Source: Gnetum montanum (Eukaryota; Streptophyta; Gnetopsida; Gnetales; Gnetaceae). From it: a stretch of DNA of 64,000 nt. The stretch covers positions 107,777 through 171,776 of the forward strand of contig MNCI01007902.1 in the NCBI GenBank assembly GCA_015680685.1, given 5' to 3'. Position numbers and translations under genes: made by a program. Positions 33,600 to 46,700 of this stretch are shown one piece after another (within the stretch, counting starts at the first letter, position 1; each line of letters starts with the position of its first letter). Below the pieces are notes generated by a model. It made no database searches. It saw only the letters and a program-made list of their open reading frames with translations, and was not told the origin of the DNA.

Positions 33600-36500
33600 T
33601 GAGACATACATCTTCCTTACTTCATAGGACATGGTCCTATCCTAATATCTTTACATAGTAATGTAAGTCTTCATTCATCAAGGGGCTTGGTGAAGGCATC
33701 TACAAGTTCACCTTCTATCCCAATGTACTCTAGCTTAACATGCCCAAGTTGAGTATGTTCTTTTAGAAAATGATGTTAAATTTCAATATGTTTTTGTTTT
33801 TTTTTTAAGAATGTTGAATTGGATTTTTGGTAGTGTTGATAACACTATTATTATCACAAAAAATAGGTATGTTATCTAATTTTATTCCCAAATCCTTGAG
33901 TGTTTCTTTCATCCAAATAATTTGTGCATAGTAACTTCTTACTAAAGTATATTCTACTTCTATTGTAGATAAGGCTGTGGGGTTTTTCTTCTTAGGAAGA
34001 AGCAGCTATCACTTGTGCTTTGATGATCATCCGTACATCCCACCTAATCTACATCACAATATCTAGCAAGATCAAGTGTAGAGTTCTTTGGATACTAATG
34101 TTTCAAGTTAGTAGTACCTTTTAGATAGTGGAAAATCATTTTTATATCTTTCAAGTATGATTCTTTACAATTAGCTTAATATCTTGTACATATACCAACA
34201 CTTAGAACAATATCAGGTCTACTAATAGTTAGATAAAGAAAGCTACCAATCATACCTCTATAGAGTTTATAATCAATTCGTTTATATTATTTTTCTTTGC
34301 TAAGCTATAGACATGTAGTCATCAGTATTACCTTAGCCTTAACTTTAGCTAGATTGAATCTATGCAATAGGTTTTTGATGTACTTTGTTTGATAGATAAA
34401 GATTACTTCCTTGGTTTGACCAACTTGAAATCCAAGGAATTTGTTTAGTTCACCCATCATGCTCATTTCAAATTCTTTTTGCATAAGTTTTGAAAATTTC
34501 TTGCACAATCTTTTATTATTAGAACCAAAAATAATATCATCAACATAAATTTGTACAATAAGTAATTCCTTACTAACCTATTTTAGAAATAAGGTCATAA
34601 TAGCTCTTTCTCTTTCAAAGCCATTGTCTATAAGATGTTAAGAAAGCCTTTTATACCAAGCTCTAGGAGCTTTTTTGAGTCCATAGAAAGCCTTTTTTAA
34701 ATTTAAAGACATAATCTAGGTTAATTTTATCTATAAATTCTTTAGGTTGCTCAACATAGACTTCCTCTTAAATAGTTCCATTTTAAAATGGAACTTTTTA
34801 TATTCATTTGATACAATTTGATTTCTTTGATGTTTGAATAGGCTAGAAGTAGTTTGATTGATTCAAGCCTAGTTATAGGGGCAAAGGTTTCATCAAAATT
34901 AATGCCTTCTTATTGAATGTATCCTTTAGCAACTAATTGAGCTTTGTTTTTTATAATGTTCCTATTTTCATCTATCTTATTCCTAAAGATCCATTTTGTT
35001 TAGACAATTTATTTTTCATCAAGTTTAGTACTAAGTTCCCAAAAATTATTTCTCATAAATTGGTATAGCTCTTCTTGCATAGTTGAAATCCAACCTTTCT
35101 TCATTTTTGCTTCACTAAAATTTTTAGGCTTAATTTGTAAAATGTAGGCAGTATAGGCACACATCTCTTTTTCTTGGCTCCTAGTTTTAATCCCATCTTC
35201 TAATTGTCCAATCACATCATTAAGTGAGTGTGATCTTCTTAGTCTAGGCATTTTATTTTTAACTTGAGTATCATTTGCATGTTCATTTTCTATTTCAGTT
35301 TCTTTTTTTGTTACTACTTGGGATGTGCTAGGATTTTTTTAAATAGGAACTTCTTCATCATCAACTTGTACACTTAAATAAAGATCATTACTATCATCTA
35401 ATTTTACATTTATAGTTTCCACTATAGTGTTAGTTCTTTTGTTGAACACTCTTTATGCCCTACTAACTGTAGAGTATCCTAGGAAAATCTCTTCATTAGT
35501 TTTGGGATCAAATTTTTTGAAGGCATCATTTTAATTTAAAATAAATTATTTAGCACCAAAAACATGAGAGTAACTAACTAAAGGTTTTTTTCCAATCCAA
35601 AGATCATAGGGATTTTTAGTGGTAAAACTTCTTGTCATAACTTTGTTGGAGATGGAGCATGTTGTGTTGATAGCTTTAGCCCAAAAAATGATATGGAATA
35701 TTTCTATCATTCAGGATGGTTCTATCCATTTCATTTAGAATCTTCTTTTTCTATTATGCCACTCCATCTTATTGAGAAGTCTTGTAAGCATAGAATTAAT
35801 GATGAATTACATTCATCTAATAGTATTCATCAATTTCAACATTGTTGAATTCTCCTCCATTGTTACTTTTGATCATTTTGATAGAATATCATTTCTCATT
35901 TTGTAACTAATTACAAATTCTCACAAAATGTTCAAAATCTTCATCTTTATGATATAAGAATGTAACCCATGTGAAGTAAGAAAAATCATCTACAATGGTA
36001 AGATAATATCTTTTCTTTCCTAAGTTGAGAGTTGTGAAGGACCAACTGAGTCCATATGAAGAAATTCTTAAGGGATGTGAGGTAGATATGCAATTTTTCT
36101 TACCAAATCTTACCCTTGTATATTTCCCGTTCTAGTAAGAATCGAATGTATTTTTGGTGAAATCCTTTAGTTTGGGTAGTTCTCAAACCATATCTTTAGA
36201 TGCAAGGGTTCTAAGAATATTTATGTTTATGTGACTAGATTTTCTATGCCATGTATGAACATCACTTGTATTGTTAATCAAACACTTGGAATCAAGGTTA
36301 GAAGTATCTACTGAAATGGGAGTATAAACATTTGCTTTTCTATTGCCTTCTATAATGATTTTTCCATAGTAATAGTCTCTTACTTTATATGAATCCTTGG
36401 AGAAGTTAACTTCAAAGTTTGAATCACAAAGCTAACTTACACTAAGAAGATTATGTTTAAGTCCTTCAACATAAAATACTTGTTTAACAATAGCTTGATT

Positions 36501-36915
36501 CTTACCTTTAATAGTGCTAGTATCTTTAATTTATGCTTGTGCATCATCTCCAAATGTGACTGTTCCATAGTTTTGTTCTAAAATTGTATGAATTAAGTTA
36601 TGTTACTTGTCATGTGTCTAGAACATCCACTATCAATATACTAGGTTGTTCTTTTAATGGAAAAGAGATAAACTTGTGCAAACATTTCTTTTTAAAACTT
36701 CTTCTCCTTAGGTATTTAAACATTCTTTTCCTATAAGACACCTTTACTAAGCTATTTTGGAAGAAATCAAGAATAGTGTTTTAACCATCAATAACAAAGA
36801 GACTGAATATGTCCAAATCTTCCATAGTAAAAGCATACCATATTTTTTATTCTAGATAAATGTTCAAACCTAGATAAATATTTCCACTTGGGTGAGATAT
36901 TTTTTGATGTTTTGA
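33600..36915 (-). pseudogene. pol and end of gag of Copia-1
   Basis: Minus-strand reading gives copia order from high to low coordinate. A CCHC knuckle (CFYYGRFGHIQSLCY, about 36.85 kb) is followed by DSGCSRHMTSN (about 36.6 kb). The integrase core has HMDSVGPSQLS, WAKAINTTCSISN and FLGYSTVSRA (36.1-35.45 kb). Pre-RT text follows (TRSQEKEMCAY, ISTMQEELYQF, 35.2-35.05 kb). RT has the catalytic YVDDIIFGS at 34547-34521, then SMMGELNKFLGFQVGQ. RNase H ends in LEYIGIEGELVDAFTKPLDE near 33.7 kb. This order, with integrase before RT, and the words used match Sirevirus/SIRE elements. Many stops and frameshifts are present. The gene is interrupted upstream at about 36.915 kb and resumes at 54.108 kb. 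Confidence 0.88.
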
Positions 36916-36917
36916 CG

Positions 36918-38608
36918 TAGTTATTGAAACACCCTAAAAGAAAATGTGGGGTCATCTTGGCTTCACCAGGCTCTTACAGTTCGCATAGCACCACGGCAGT
37001 CCATCGGGAAAAGAACATTCTGAGTCCAGGATGGCCAGTTCGGTAAATTTTCTACTTTAGGCATGGGCGAGTTCCATACCAACTCGCCCACCCACCCAAG
37101 TAGTCTGAACAACCAGTAGCCTGCTCAGAAACGGTGTCCAAAATCAGCGACAGTAGCCTAGGTGCACAGGAGAAGCAGTTCAGCAAGTTTTCTAAGTTAC
37201 AAAGCCTGCTATGCTACAATGTGTAGCGTAGCAAGCCTCATAAAACAATGGTGGAATGAGATGTTGCTCCACGTGATGAAATATGGCATAGCATAGCAAC
37301 AACTTCACTACTCACCTCCCTCATCCAATCTTGAGTTCTGCAATGGTGTCTCTTTTTGCCAGGAAGTGGCGGACCATTTCTGCTGCTATGCTATGCTAAG
37401 CTACATGGTGTAGCAAGGCGTAGCAATCTTGCTGAAAAAGATAGAAGGTAGTTCGAAAGGCAAAATCAAAAAAGTCCATAGAACTTGCACTATGGCAGAA
37501 TAAGCTAAAAATTAGCAAAACTATCCTAGTCGCTACTCTACGTAGCGTAGCATCATGTAGCAAGTATGTGACGTACGGAAAGACACGCAGCAAGGTGCTA
37601 CACCACGATCAGCAAGCCATGTCGTAAAACACAGCGCAACAGGCAAGTGGTCGTGCAACATCAATGCACTCCACCTCAATCGGACTGTTGGCGCATGCCT
37701 CTAGGAGCTGGCGACGCAATCACGACATAGTAGGATCACAGTTATTGCTTGTGTTACAACGGTCTTGCAAGCTCAACGGTCACAAATGGCTTAAGTAACG
37801 CCAATAAGTTGGCACAAGTCTGCAACAACGCAGTATTCAAACGGTCACCTTGGCTTACCTTTAGCCCTATAAATAGCTTGTCAAGTAGCATAGAAAGGGG
37901 TCGGTGAAAAAAAAAGAAAAGGGAGTCTCCTTGACTAAAACAAAACAAAGAGAAATGTCAGCAATCTCACAATAAGGGAAAGAAAAGGAGAGGCCAGCAA
38001 TCTGTAAAAGGAACCTCTCTCGGCTGGCATAAAGCCTGTAGTCTCGTTCTACCACCTTGGTAGGATCCCACCTACGTTGTATATACGTGAATTCTGTGCC
38101 AAAGTGCATAGCTACTTCCTATTTCCCGACATGCTTTGGTCACTCTCGGGACTTTCTGCACTCCGTCACGTCGTGCAGCCGATTATGCCACCCCCTGACT
38201 GAACATATTTGTAGCTCTGAAGTGATGCATGTTCCTAACTATATCTTATGTTACTTCTTATTTACTATCTGGCTTCCTTGTATTATTTCTATTTTTCTTA
38301 CCTTCAAGCATCGTCTCATATCATTGTCGCACTTACATTTATTCATTATTTTGCATTGTTGTTGCATTTTTTTAGTCCCTTTCCTTTCTCGTTGTAATTA
38401 CCCATAAGCACCATCTCGCAACTCGTATAGTCTATATTGCAAAATAATATATTGATGCCGATGTAAGTCCCTGTCTGATCGACCAGACCATTTAGGACAC
38501 CCCGTGTTCGCACACATCCAGCACCACCCTCCCGCGGGCATAGGGTTGGAACTGTTGTGTCCGCCGACCTTAGCGTTCTTCCAGCCGCCGACGTTTTCGG
38601 TCACTACA
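36918..38608 (+). repeat. Putative 5' LTR of Tat-1
   Basis: No second copy survives, so this is inferred. The right end is set by TCACTACA followed by a primer site. A TATAAATA box lies at 37868-37875. The left end, between 36918 and 36950, is set only by the GC change and by the last recognisable copia text. The U3 part repeats TAGCGTAGCA/TGCTATGCTA words near 37204, 37283, 37380 and 37536. Confidence 0.6.
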
Positions 38609-38614
38609 GTTTTA

Positions 38615-38633
38615 TGGTGCTAGAAGGAGGGCC
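38615..38633 (+). promoter_or_regulatory. Primer binding site of Tat-1
   Basis: TGGTGCTAGAAGGAGGGCC lies six bases after the LTR end. The almost identical site at 13468-13486 supports its function. I did not identify the tRNA. Confidence 0.7.
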
Positions 38634-38699
38634 TTTTGGTGCCTTTGCTGCATGTCACGGTAGTTCTATGAGCCTTCTGTGCCTTGATACACATGAGCA

Positions 38700-39365
38700 T
38701 AGATGCAACATCCTCTTGCGGTTATTTGCGTTCTGTGCAGCACAGATCGGTCGCCCCGACGGTTCCTCTGGAGCCCCACAAAACACAAGGCCTCCGATCG
38801 CCGGTTAACTAGCTCATTCTATAGTCTTCTTGCATGCGTACTACACCCCGCCCCGTGTGGTGTAGATCAGTCGCCTGGACGGTCCCTATGGGACCCTTTG
38901 AGACATAAAACTTGCCTGATTGCTAGTTAACTTGCCCATCCTATGGTTGTCTCACCTATGTTCTATACCTCATTCCGTGCGGCACAGACCGATCGCCTCG
39001 ACGGTCCCTCTGGGATGCTACGAGACATAGAATTTACCTGGTCTCTAGTTAATTTGCTTGTCTTACGGTAGTCTCGTATGCCTTCCACACCCCGACTTGC
39101 ATTAGCATAGACTCGACACCCTTTGTGGTTGTTTATGCATCGTGTGGTGTAGATCGGTCGTCTTGACGGTTTCTCCGAAACCCTATGAGACAATAAGCAT
39201 TAGGATGACGATTTAAGTTACTTCTTCTACAGTAGTCCCACATGCGTCCTATGCCCTAGCTAGCATAGGCAAAATTATGACACCCTTTGAGGTTGTTTCC
39301 ATCTTGTATGGCACAGGTCGATCACCTCGACGGTCCCTCCGGGATCTTGCAAGACGAAAAGCCAT
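38700..39365 (+). repeat. Five tandem leader repeats of Tat-1
   Basis: A conserved core (CACAGATCGGTCGCC, CGACGGTCCCTC and a GAGACATAAA-like end) recurs at about 38741, 38861, 38983, 39148 and 39312. The spacing is therefore 120, 122, 165 and 164 bases. The longer units carry an extra 40-base block containing AGCATAG...GACACCCTTTG. The array lies between the primer site and the gag start. Confidence 0.85.
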
Positions 39366-39436
39366 TCATTTTCATTTTTTTAATCCTTCTATTCTTTCAC
39401 ATTTTCTAGCATTTTGGCATAATCACTTGCTTAACG

Positions 39437-42400
39437 ATGACTTCTGCCACCACCACTATTGATATTTCCAACACGGAGGTGCCCTTCGCAACCCAAGGCA
39501 CTACTGGTGCCGAAAAATAGTTGAATCCAACACCAGAAGCACGCCGGTCTCTTAGGATCCAAAACCGAGGACCTGAGGGCCTACCCCAGCAACACGAGCA
39601 TTATAATTTCCTTTGCACAAAGGTGTAGGCTAACCTACCCTTAGATTTACATGGAGTCGAAGAAAAACGTAGCTTCGAGTTCGCTTACTGCAACGGGGAG
39701 GAATTCATTCCTAACCAGAGCATTTCCTTGCCTCTGACACAAGCGAACCAAAGGCTGCTAGATTAAATAATCCATTTGACAAGGCTTAGGGAGCAACAAG
39801 ACACAACGTCCAACCAGGATGATGCCTTTCAAGATGGGCAGGAGGAACTCGACTCCCAATCTGACTAGGGAGGCCCAACCAACCCCATTCCTGTCCTGCC
39901 TACCCAGTCCTTTTGGGCCAACCTGCTGCTTGTCATCACCCCCTTCACCATAGTGCCTACACTTTAGTAGGCTGCAATTTCCACTATAGTGGGTAGCCAT
40001 GCTACGTTCCCAACACCTCATCACCCCTATCACCCGTTTGCACCCGTAGCAACTGTGCCACCGCAAGCCGCTTATCAACACTCTACCGCAACACGCAACA
40101 CACCTATCACGGCTACTCTACCGCATGTCCACACCATACCTACTCTACAACCACACCTAACTACCATACCAATTCCTACATATGCGACCATCCCACCCAC
40201 TATGATGGGCCTAGGCCCATCCACGTTGTGGCCTCCGTTTGCTTCCTCGTCTGTTCCGCAACCGTCGCAGATGTCTCATTACACTTTCCCTCAGGTCTAT
40301 TTGACCCCCCAAATGGCACAACCTAGTGTGGGGCCATGGGGGGTCCCGCCAGTGATCCAAACAGCCTACTCGACAGCTCAACCTGCTATTACCTCTCCGA
40401 TGATACCACCCACCAGATGGTGGACAACGCAAACAACATCTTTAGCAAGGGCGGCCCCAACAACCGATGGGTCAAATTGCCACCGTCACCATGCCACCTG
40501 TGGGGGTTGCCTCTACAATCCCTTAGATGTCTACAACATCCCCGGGTCTAGACCAAGCTTTTCAGCTTATTCAAACCCTAATCGAGGAAGTAAAACACCT
40601 CAAAGCTGTTGGGTCCGATACGGTACAAGTTATGTACTTTTACCAAGATGACCTCATCAACCCTGCAATCCCTACCTTGATATTACCACCTAGGATTTCC
40701 CTCCTATACTTCACGAAGTACGATGGAGAAGGAGATCCCAATACACATCTCATCACTTTCCGGTTAGAGTCTTTGTTGCTGCAACAATGGCCACATATAA
40801 TCATTCGCGTCTTCGCCATGTCCCTAGCCAGGAAAGCCCTAGATTGGTATCGTGCATTTTCACGTTCATTCATTTCGACTTTGGAAGAACTCTTGACCCA
40901 GTTTGTAACACACTTCAAGTATAACTTGAAGCCAGAAACCACACTGGATCAGCTGATGAGCGTGAAGTAAGACCTAGTAGAACCAGTCCAAAAATTCATT
41001 CAATGATGGAGTGCAACCCTTAACAAAATTCGTGAACCTATCGCAGAGGCTCATTTGTTAGCCATCTTTAAGGGTGTAGTGAACAACTTCATCAAGTCAA
41101 AACTATATTGCCTTACTCCATGCTCACTTAGTCAAGCTTTCGCTCAAACGAAAAGCATACAAGACGCAGCTGAGGCAAGTAAAGACTCTGCTTATGTCAC
41201 TTATAGGAACAGTTTTGCAAAGAAGGATAAAGTTAAGGTCCCAAAAACCATGGTGGCTACTGTAGCAGCTGAGGTTAAGCCCAAACACAGCAACAGTGGA
41301 AATAAGAATAACAAGAAATCGACCATACCTGCAACCGACTCAGGGCCTAAGCCGGGCCAAGCATTACAAACCGCCGCCCCCACACCTGAGACATTTGCAT
41401 ACACTAAACCTAATTTCAAACGTAAAGATCATTTAAAATATACTCCGCTACCCCTCAAACCTTTAGAACTCCTGAAGTAATTGTTGACAGCGGGATACAT
41501 TCAACACAAGAGGATGTCAGAAGAAGCAAACATGAGGCATCGACGCTACTTCGAGCTCCTTAGAAATCCCTCTTTAGCCCTACCCAACGAACCTCTAGTC
41601 CCTAAAGGTTTTAGGTTGGACAGGTTTTATGACTACCATCAACTATGTGGTCATACCACAAATTATTGTCTATCATTGCAAGATGACATCCAAAGACTGA
41701 TTGACCTAGGGCATTTGGTGCTAAATGAAAGTAGCCCAGTACGTCTTGAAAACCAATCCATGTACGTCTATACCAACCCACTCAACGTCAACAATGTCGG
41801 TTATGTAATCAATGCCATCGGTATTGATAATGATCCCATGCCACCCATCCAACCATTTGTGATTCACACGCCTTAGCGTAGTACGCCCATGCCACCAATG
41901 GCCGGTCCAAGCCCACAGTCACCCTTCATCCTAAAAGTCCCATAACAAGCATCTACCTCTGCACCACTCGTCGACGGGGCCGTGCAACCCCATCTGCTAA
42001 CACCTCTAGCTCCATTGGTCATCAAGAGGCTAGTGTCTTCAACAGCCCCCATCCCATGCAGCAACATTAAAAAACTTCCTCATCCTACAATGCGAGAAAC
42101 CTACCTAACGGGCGAGGTGCTGAAGAGGAATACCGTCAAAAGCATCTCTAAAACTACGCCTTTGCCCGTTAAATTCACACCTTCATCACCAAGGACGAAG
42201 GTCGACGCAAGCACACAACCTATGACATCCTGTTATTAAAAATTTGAACTTGGGTCTGGGGCCATCTCCCCTCAAGAGATTCATCTTCTAGGATGAATCG
42301 AGAAGGAGAGTGTCAAACAGACGAGTAGCCAAGACTTCTTGAATGCCCTAACCCAGGTTGGGCAAACCCTAAGGCAAAAAAATGCCATGTTAAGCCTATA

Positions 42401-43216
42401 CGACTTAGTCATGGTATCTGCCCCTCACCACGAAGCTCTAGTCTACATGTTAACGGTAATCTTGATCGATGAGGACATGCCAGCAGACGAGAAAACGATC
42501 CACGCAGTTATACTTCCCTCCATACCTATGGAGTCCGCACCTCCACTAACTTTCAGCAACAAAGCCCTTAAGGAAGATCCTGAAAAGGGCCAAGTGACTA
42601 CGGTGCCTCTCTTCATCACAATTCAGGTTGGTCAATACCGAATCTGAAGGGTGCATGTTGATGATGGGGTAGCTACAAACGTCATCTCTTTGCCTATCAT
42701 AGAGAAACTGGGGTTGGTCGACTAGATCAAACCAACAACAACGTCGTGCCTATAGTCCTTCAACGGGGCACGTGTCCTGGTAAAAGGCATAGTTCATGTA
42801 AACTTCATAGTAGGGAATGAGCTCCCCACGGATGTAACATTCTTTGTAGTTGAAGAAATGCCCAGGTTTAACCTAATCTTGGGAAGATCGTGGTTAGCAC
42901 AACTCGGGGCAGTTTCCTTGCCTATACACTAGGAAATCCACTTACCATACAAGGGTAGAGAGGTGATAATCCATAGCGACGGGGTGGTAACGCAAGTAAT
43001 TAGTAACCTAAACATAGAGCAAGGTTTAGAGGTTACAACCTCTGAAGAGGAAGTGCCTGTTCATGCATGCACCAACCATACAATGAAGGGATCGGTCCAA
43101 CGAAGCAACCCTCAAGTAGAAAACGTCTGGGTGGAGTTGCCATTTCAAGCGGAGGACGGTAGCACAAGTGGAGGCCCTGGCAAAATGCCTCGACCTTACA
43201 TCCCTGTCAACCCATG
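39437..43216 (+). pseudogene. gag-protease of Tat-1
   Basis: The first ATG is at 39437. The frame runs with only stop codons to about 40.4 kb, shifts once, and then stays in a single frame to 43216. That is about 1250 codons. The parts in order are a Pro/Thr-rich N-terminal region (39989-40440), the gag core (YFTKYDGEGDPNTHLITF at 40.71 kb, ARKALDWYRAF at 40.83 kb), a Lys-rich linker, and a knuckle with YDYHQLCGHTTNYC and DDIQRLIDLGHL (41.63-41.72 kb). A retropepsin follows with VDDGVATNVIS (42.66 kb), EMPRFNLILGRSWLAQLGAV (42.86-42.92 kb) and GREVIIHSDG. Almost every stop is TAG, TAA or TGA where Gln or Arg is expected. No RT follows. Confidence 0.85.
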
Positions 43217-43732
43217 AAAGGTCAGGAGATAGCTATGCGTAGCATAGCAGCCTTGCGACCTCTCACCCAATCGCCATCCTCGCATATTCGCTTTCTACTT
43301 AGCCCGCCAGGGTGTCGTCTTTTCGACACAATACACAAATGGCCCGAAATGGCCTAGAACTAACAAACAGCCCAAAAAGGCTTAAAACTAGCATTATCAC
43401 CTTTGCTTTATTCATTACACAAACAGCCTGAAATGGCCTAAAATTAGCATACAAAAGTACAAAAACTTCACATAACACACATAATAACACGAAATCGATT
43501 TTCCTTTCTGGAATTTTGCATTTTAGTCAAATTTTTTTTTGCCTATTGGCGGTGTCTATAAACTCTTCCAAAAAAAGAAGAGAGGGGGGATCCACCCTCA
43601 TGCTCTCACAAGCTATCCCCGTTCGCATTGCCTTCGCCATTTGTCTCTACCTCGTTCACTTGCACATCGTCTGCTCCCATATTGCCCCTCGTCAACACCT
43701 CATTCCTTCCCTCCATGGGCCTCACATCCTCG
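43217..43732 (+). other. Spacer between the Tat-1 sense and antisense genes
   Basis: About 0.5 kb holds the convergent ends of gag-protease and the antisense gene. It begins with GCTATGCGTAGCATAGCAGC, the same word type as the U3 of the 5' LTR. It also has repeats of GGCCTAAAA with CAGCC near 43340-43445. Confidence 0.55.
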
Positions 43733-46700
43733 TTAAGAGCCTACACCCCAAAGGATAAAGTAGTTAGTAGGGGCAACAAATGTGATAAATGACAGCTGTA
43801 GCAAAGCATCAAAGCGACTAACTTGAGGGGAGCCTGTGTCTGTCACAAGAGGTATCTGGTCTAGACCAAGCCTGAGACGATGCTCAATCTCCTCCATTGA
43901 GATATTCATCCAAGGCGTGTCATTAGGTTCAGCATTCGCAACGGCAACTTTCTCCTTTTCCAAAGTTGTCCATCTTAGAGGTCCTGGGGAAAGGGAGGTG
44001 GTGGTGGTCTCCCCTGTAGGAAGGGTCACCGCAAAATCTAGAGACTCCGTGACCTGCACCTACTCTTTAAATTTGGCATAAGCCTCAGAAGTGCCGATGG
44101 CCTTCACAAATGCCTCGTACGAGAATGCCTCCATAGCAACGTCTTTATACAGCCTTCGATGGGTTTCGTTTTCTTGCTTGTATGTATGCTTGTCGTCCCT
44201 CTGGGCTTTCCCCCATTCAAAGATCTTGGTGCTGATGTCCTTCATATCTTGGCACTTTTGGGCTAGCAAGTTCATCTACATCTACTGTTCGACTATTTCA
44301 CAAGTGGATTCTACGTTCTGATGGATGACAGTCCAAAATTTGGCATGATCGACCATAGCCCTTTACGACTCCACAGGGTCGAGACTATGGTTTATGAAGA
44401 AATCGATCCTCGACTTGAGGTTCTCCACCTCGGTAGCCAGTTCCATCTCTCTCTGCTCGCTCCTATGGGATCATTTCCACAATTCCTCATTGGTATGTCT
44501 ACATTCCCATAGGGAGTGCGCCGAGTGCAAAACACATTTGTAAGCCTTGTCAAATATGTGACAAGGCACTTCAATCATGTCGGACGAAAGTGTGGGCATC
44601 GCACCAGTTTCCATAGGTCGAGCTAGGTCCCATTTGAGCCAAGAGGCTGTAGAAAGTATAGCAATCATGACAACATAACATAAATCAATACGTTTAAGAG
44701 TTGTAGCATAGTAGCATAGGGGCTATTAACACTCCTACTCATCTACACGAGGATCCTCCTATTGAAGGCATTTGATCATGTCATTAACTAGCCCCTGAAC
44801 AAATGTAAACTTGTTAGGAATTTCATCCCACAACTCCATCCGGGGTAGAGAAGGTCCTGATACATCAGCAGTAGCACCTGTTACACAATTTAGCATGACA
44901 ACAGCAGCGGAAGCGGACTACGGTATGGAACATCCAAAGCCTAAACTCACCAGTATTCTGCTGTTGTCTCGCATCATACTGGTGCAAGACAATCACAGTA
45001 GGTTCTATAGAAGGCCTAGCCAGGTCTGTAGGAACTCCTACCTCAAGCGTTGGTGCTTTCCCTTTCAGGAGGGCAGCGTCTTTTTTATTTTGGGAAGACA
45101 CCTCTTCGCTGGTAGGAAGAGGCTCCCTAATGACAAGAGCCCCTACCCTGGAGACAAGAGCCCCAGTATCCCTAACTAGGGCCCTCTCTTCCAAATTTGG
45201 ACCCCCCGTGTCTCTATTTGTCACCCCCAATCTAAGGGTCAACACTTCCTCGTCACCTTTTTCTTCGCCTTCTTCTTTTGCTGTCCGCAAAGGGTATACA
45301 CACAATAAATCGAAGTTGATTAACTCAAAACTGATATCATGCCACAAAGCACCACTTAGCTAAGCATGGAATAGTTAGCATTCTAAATGCTCACCAATGG
45401 GGGGTTGCATTTGCCGCAACTCGAACTGTAGTCGTCGCTCCTCTTCACGAGGGCTTTCCCTAGTAGGGGGAGGTCTCTTTCTACTCAACTCCGCAGGAAT
45501 GCCCTTAGCCATAAGATGATCACCCTGGGTCATGTTGTCGAGTATGGTAGGGGGAGTATCCCCTAAACCTTTAGTCATTACAGAAAATGAATCCCTGACC
45601 ACCTCCGCGAGAGCCTGGGCTTGCATGGTCTGAAAGACCAATCGAATCCACGGCTTGGGGATCTATTCACGATCCAGCTCGGACTAGACCCTATCCTCCT
45701 GAACCACCAAGAACTCCACAAAGTGCTTTAAATAGCCAATGTAGAAGGCGTAGTGTATGTTAGAATTGGACTCCATTTGCTCACGGAGCCCCAAAATCTC
45801 ACCCTGTAAGCCATTACACAAGAATTCGGCCCAGTTATAACGGGCCCCTTGCTCCATGACTTCTCACACTACCCAAACCTGCCCAAGCCCCAAGACCTTT
45901 CCTTGGGTGAGCAATTAAGGAAATGCATGAGCACGAAAGACTAGGTATATCCCCATGGCAGGACCGTCCTTAAGCTTTTCCATAGGGAACCCTTTCCACT
46001 CCTTGGTGAGCCTCAGCCACTCCTCAATATGCTGCTTATGGAGGGTCAACTCCTGCTTGCCCTTCGACATCACATCGGCGCCATCATTAGGAACACCAAA
46101 CAAATCTGCAAATAGCTAGTCATTGATATCAATGACCACCCACACACCCTGCACGTATGTGCAAAAGCGACTCGCCTGCCCAGAAAAGGAGTTGACCAGG
46201 GAAAGCATCTTAGCAGCAGGAACGCCTAGATTCGGTGCCATAAACAAATCCATAAGCCTGACCATCCAGATTCTTTTGAGCAAGGGGCCTAGAACCCCTC
46301 ATTCCAACCAGCTCTGGCTTGCCGATACCTCACCGTATTTGAAGTAGATGTTTCCCCCTTGCCCTATAGAAATCATCACCATCACTTCACGGGCCTTCTT
46401 CACTCCTATGGCAATAATCACAAAACATACCTTTAAAAAAAATAAACGACACCCACCTGTTAACCCACTAGGACTATACGATGAGGGGAATAGTGGGAGT
46501 TTAGCCGCTAAGATTGTTTCGAGCGTAACTTGCTTAAAAGGTTCCCTCCACTCTTTGTATAGCCAACCTTTTGTCCTAAAATTATTGTAGAAAGAGGCGA
46601 GCGTGCATAAGAGGGGATGGTATCCTTCCCCGCAAAGAGCAATCACGCCCGCTTGCAGGCTCTTAGCAAAGGCAAATTCCTATAGGGCTAGTTGTGCCGT

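Noticed and set aside
33670-36915. A functional copia polyprotein
   Set aside because: Domain order and YVDD are clear, but stops and frameshifts occur throughout and the gene is split by insertions.
38700-39365. A CRISPR-like array
   Set aside because: Units are long, diverged and uneven, without uniform spacers, and the context is a retrotransposon leader in a plant genome.
46441-46491. An additional 51-base GT-AG intron within exon 2 of the antisense gene
   Set aside because: It has GTGGGT and CCATAG ends and an odd hydrophobic translation, but it is shorter than plant introns normally are and also stays in frame if retained. Left undecided and not modelled.
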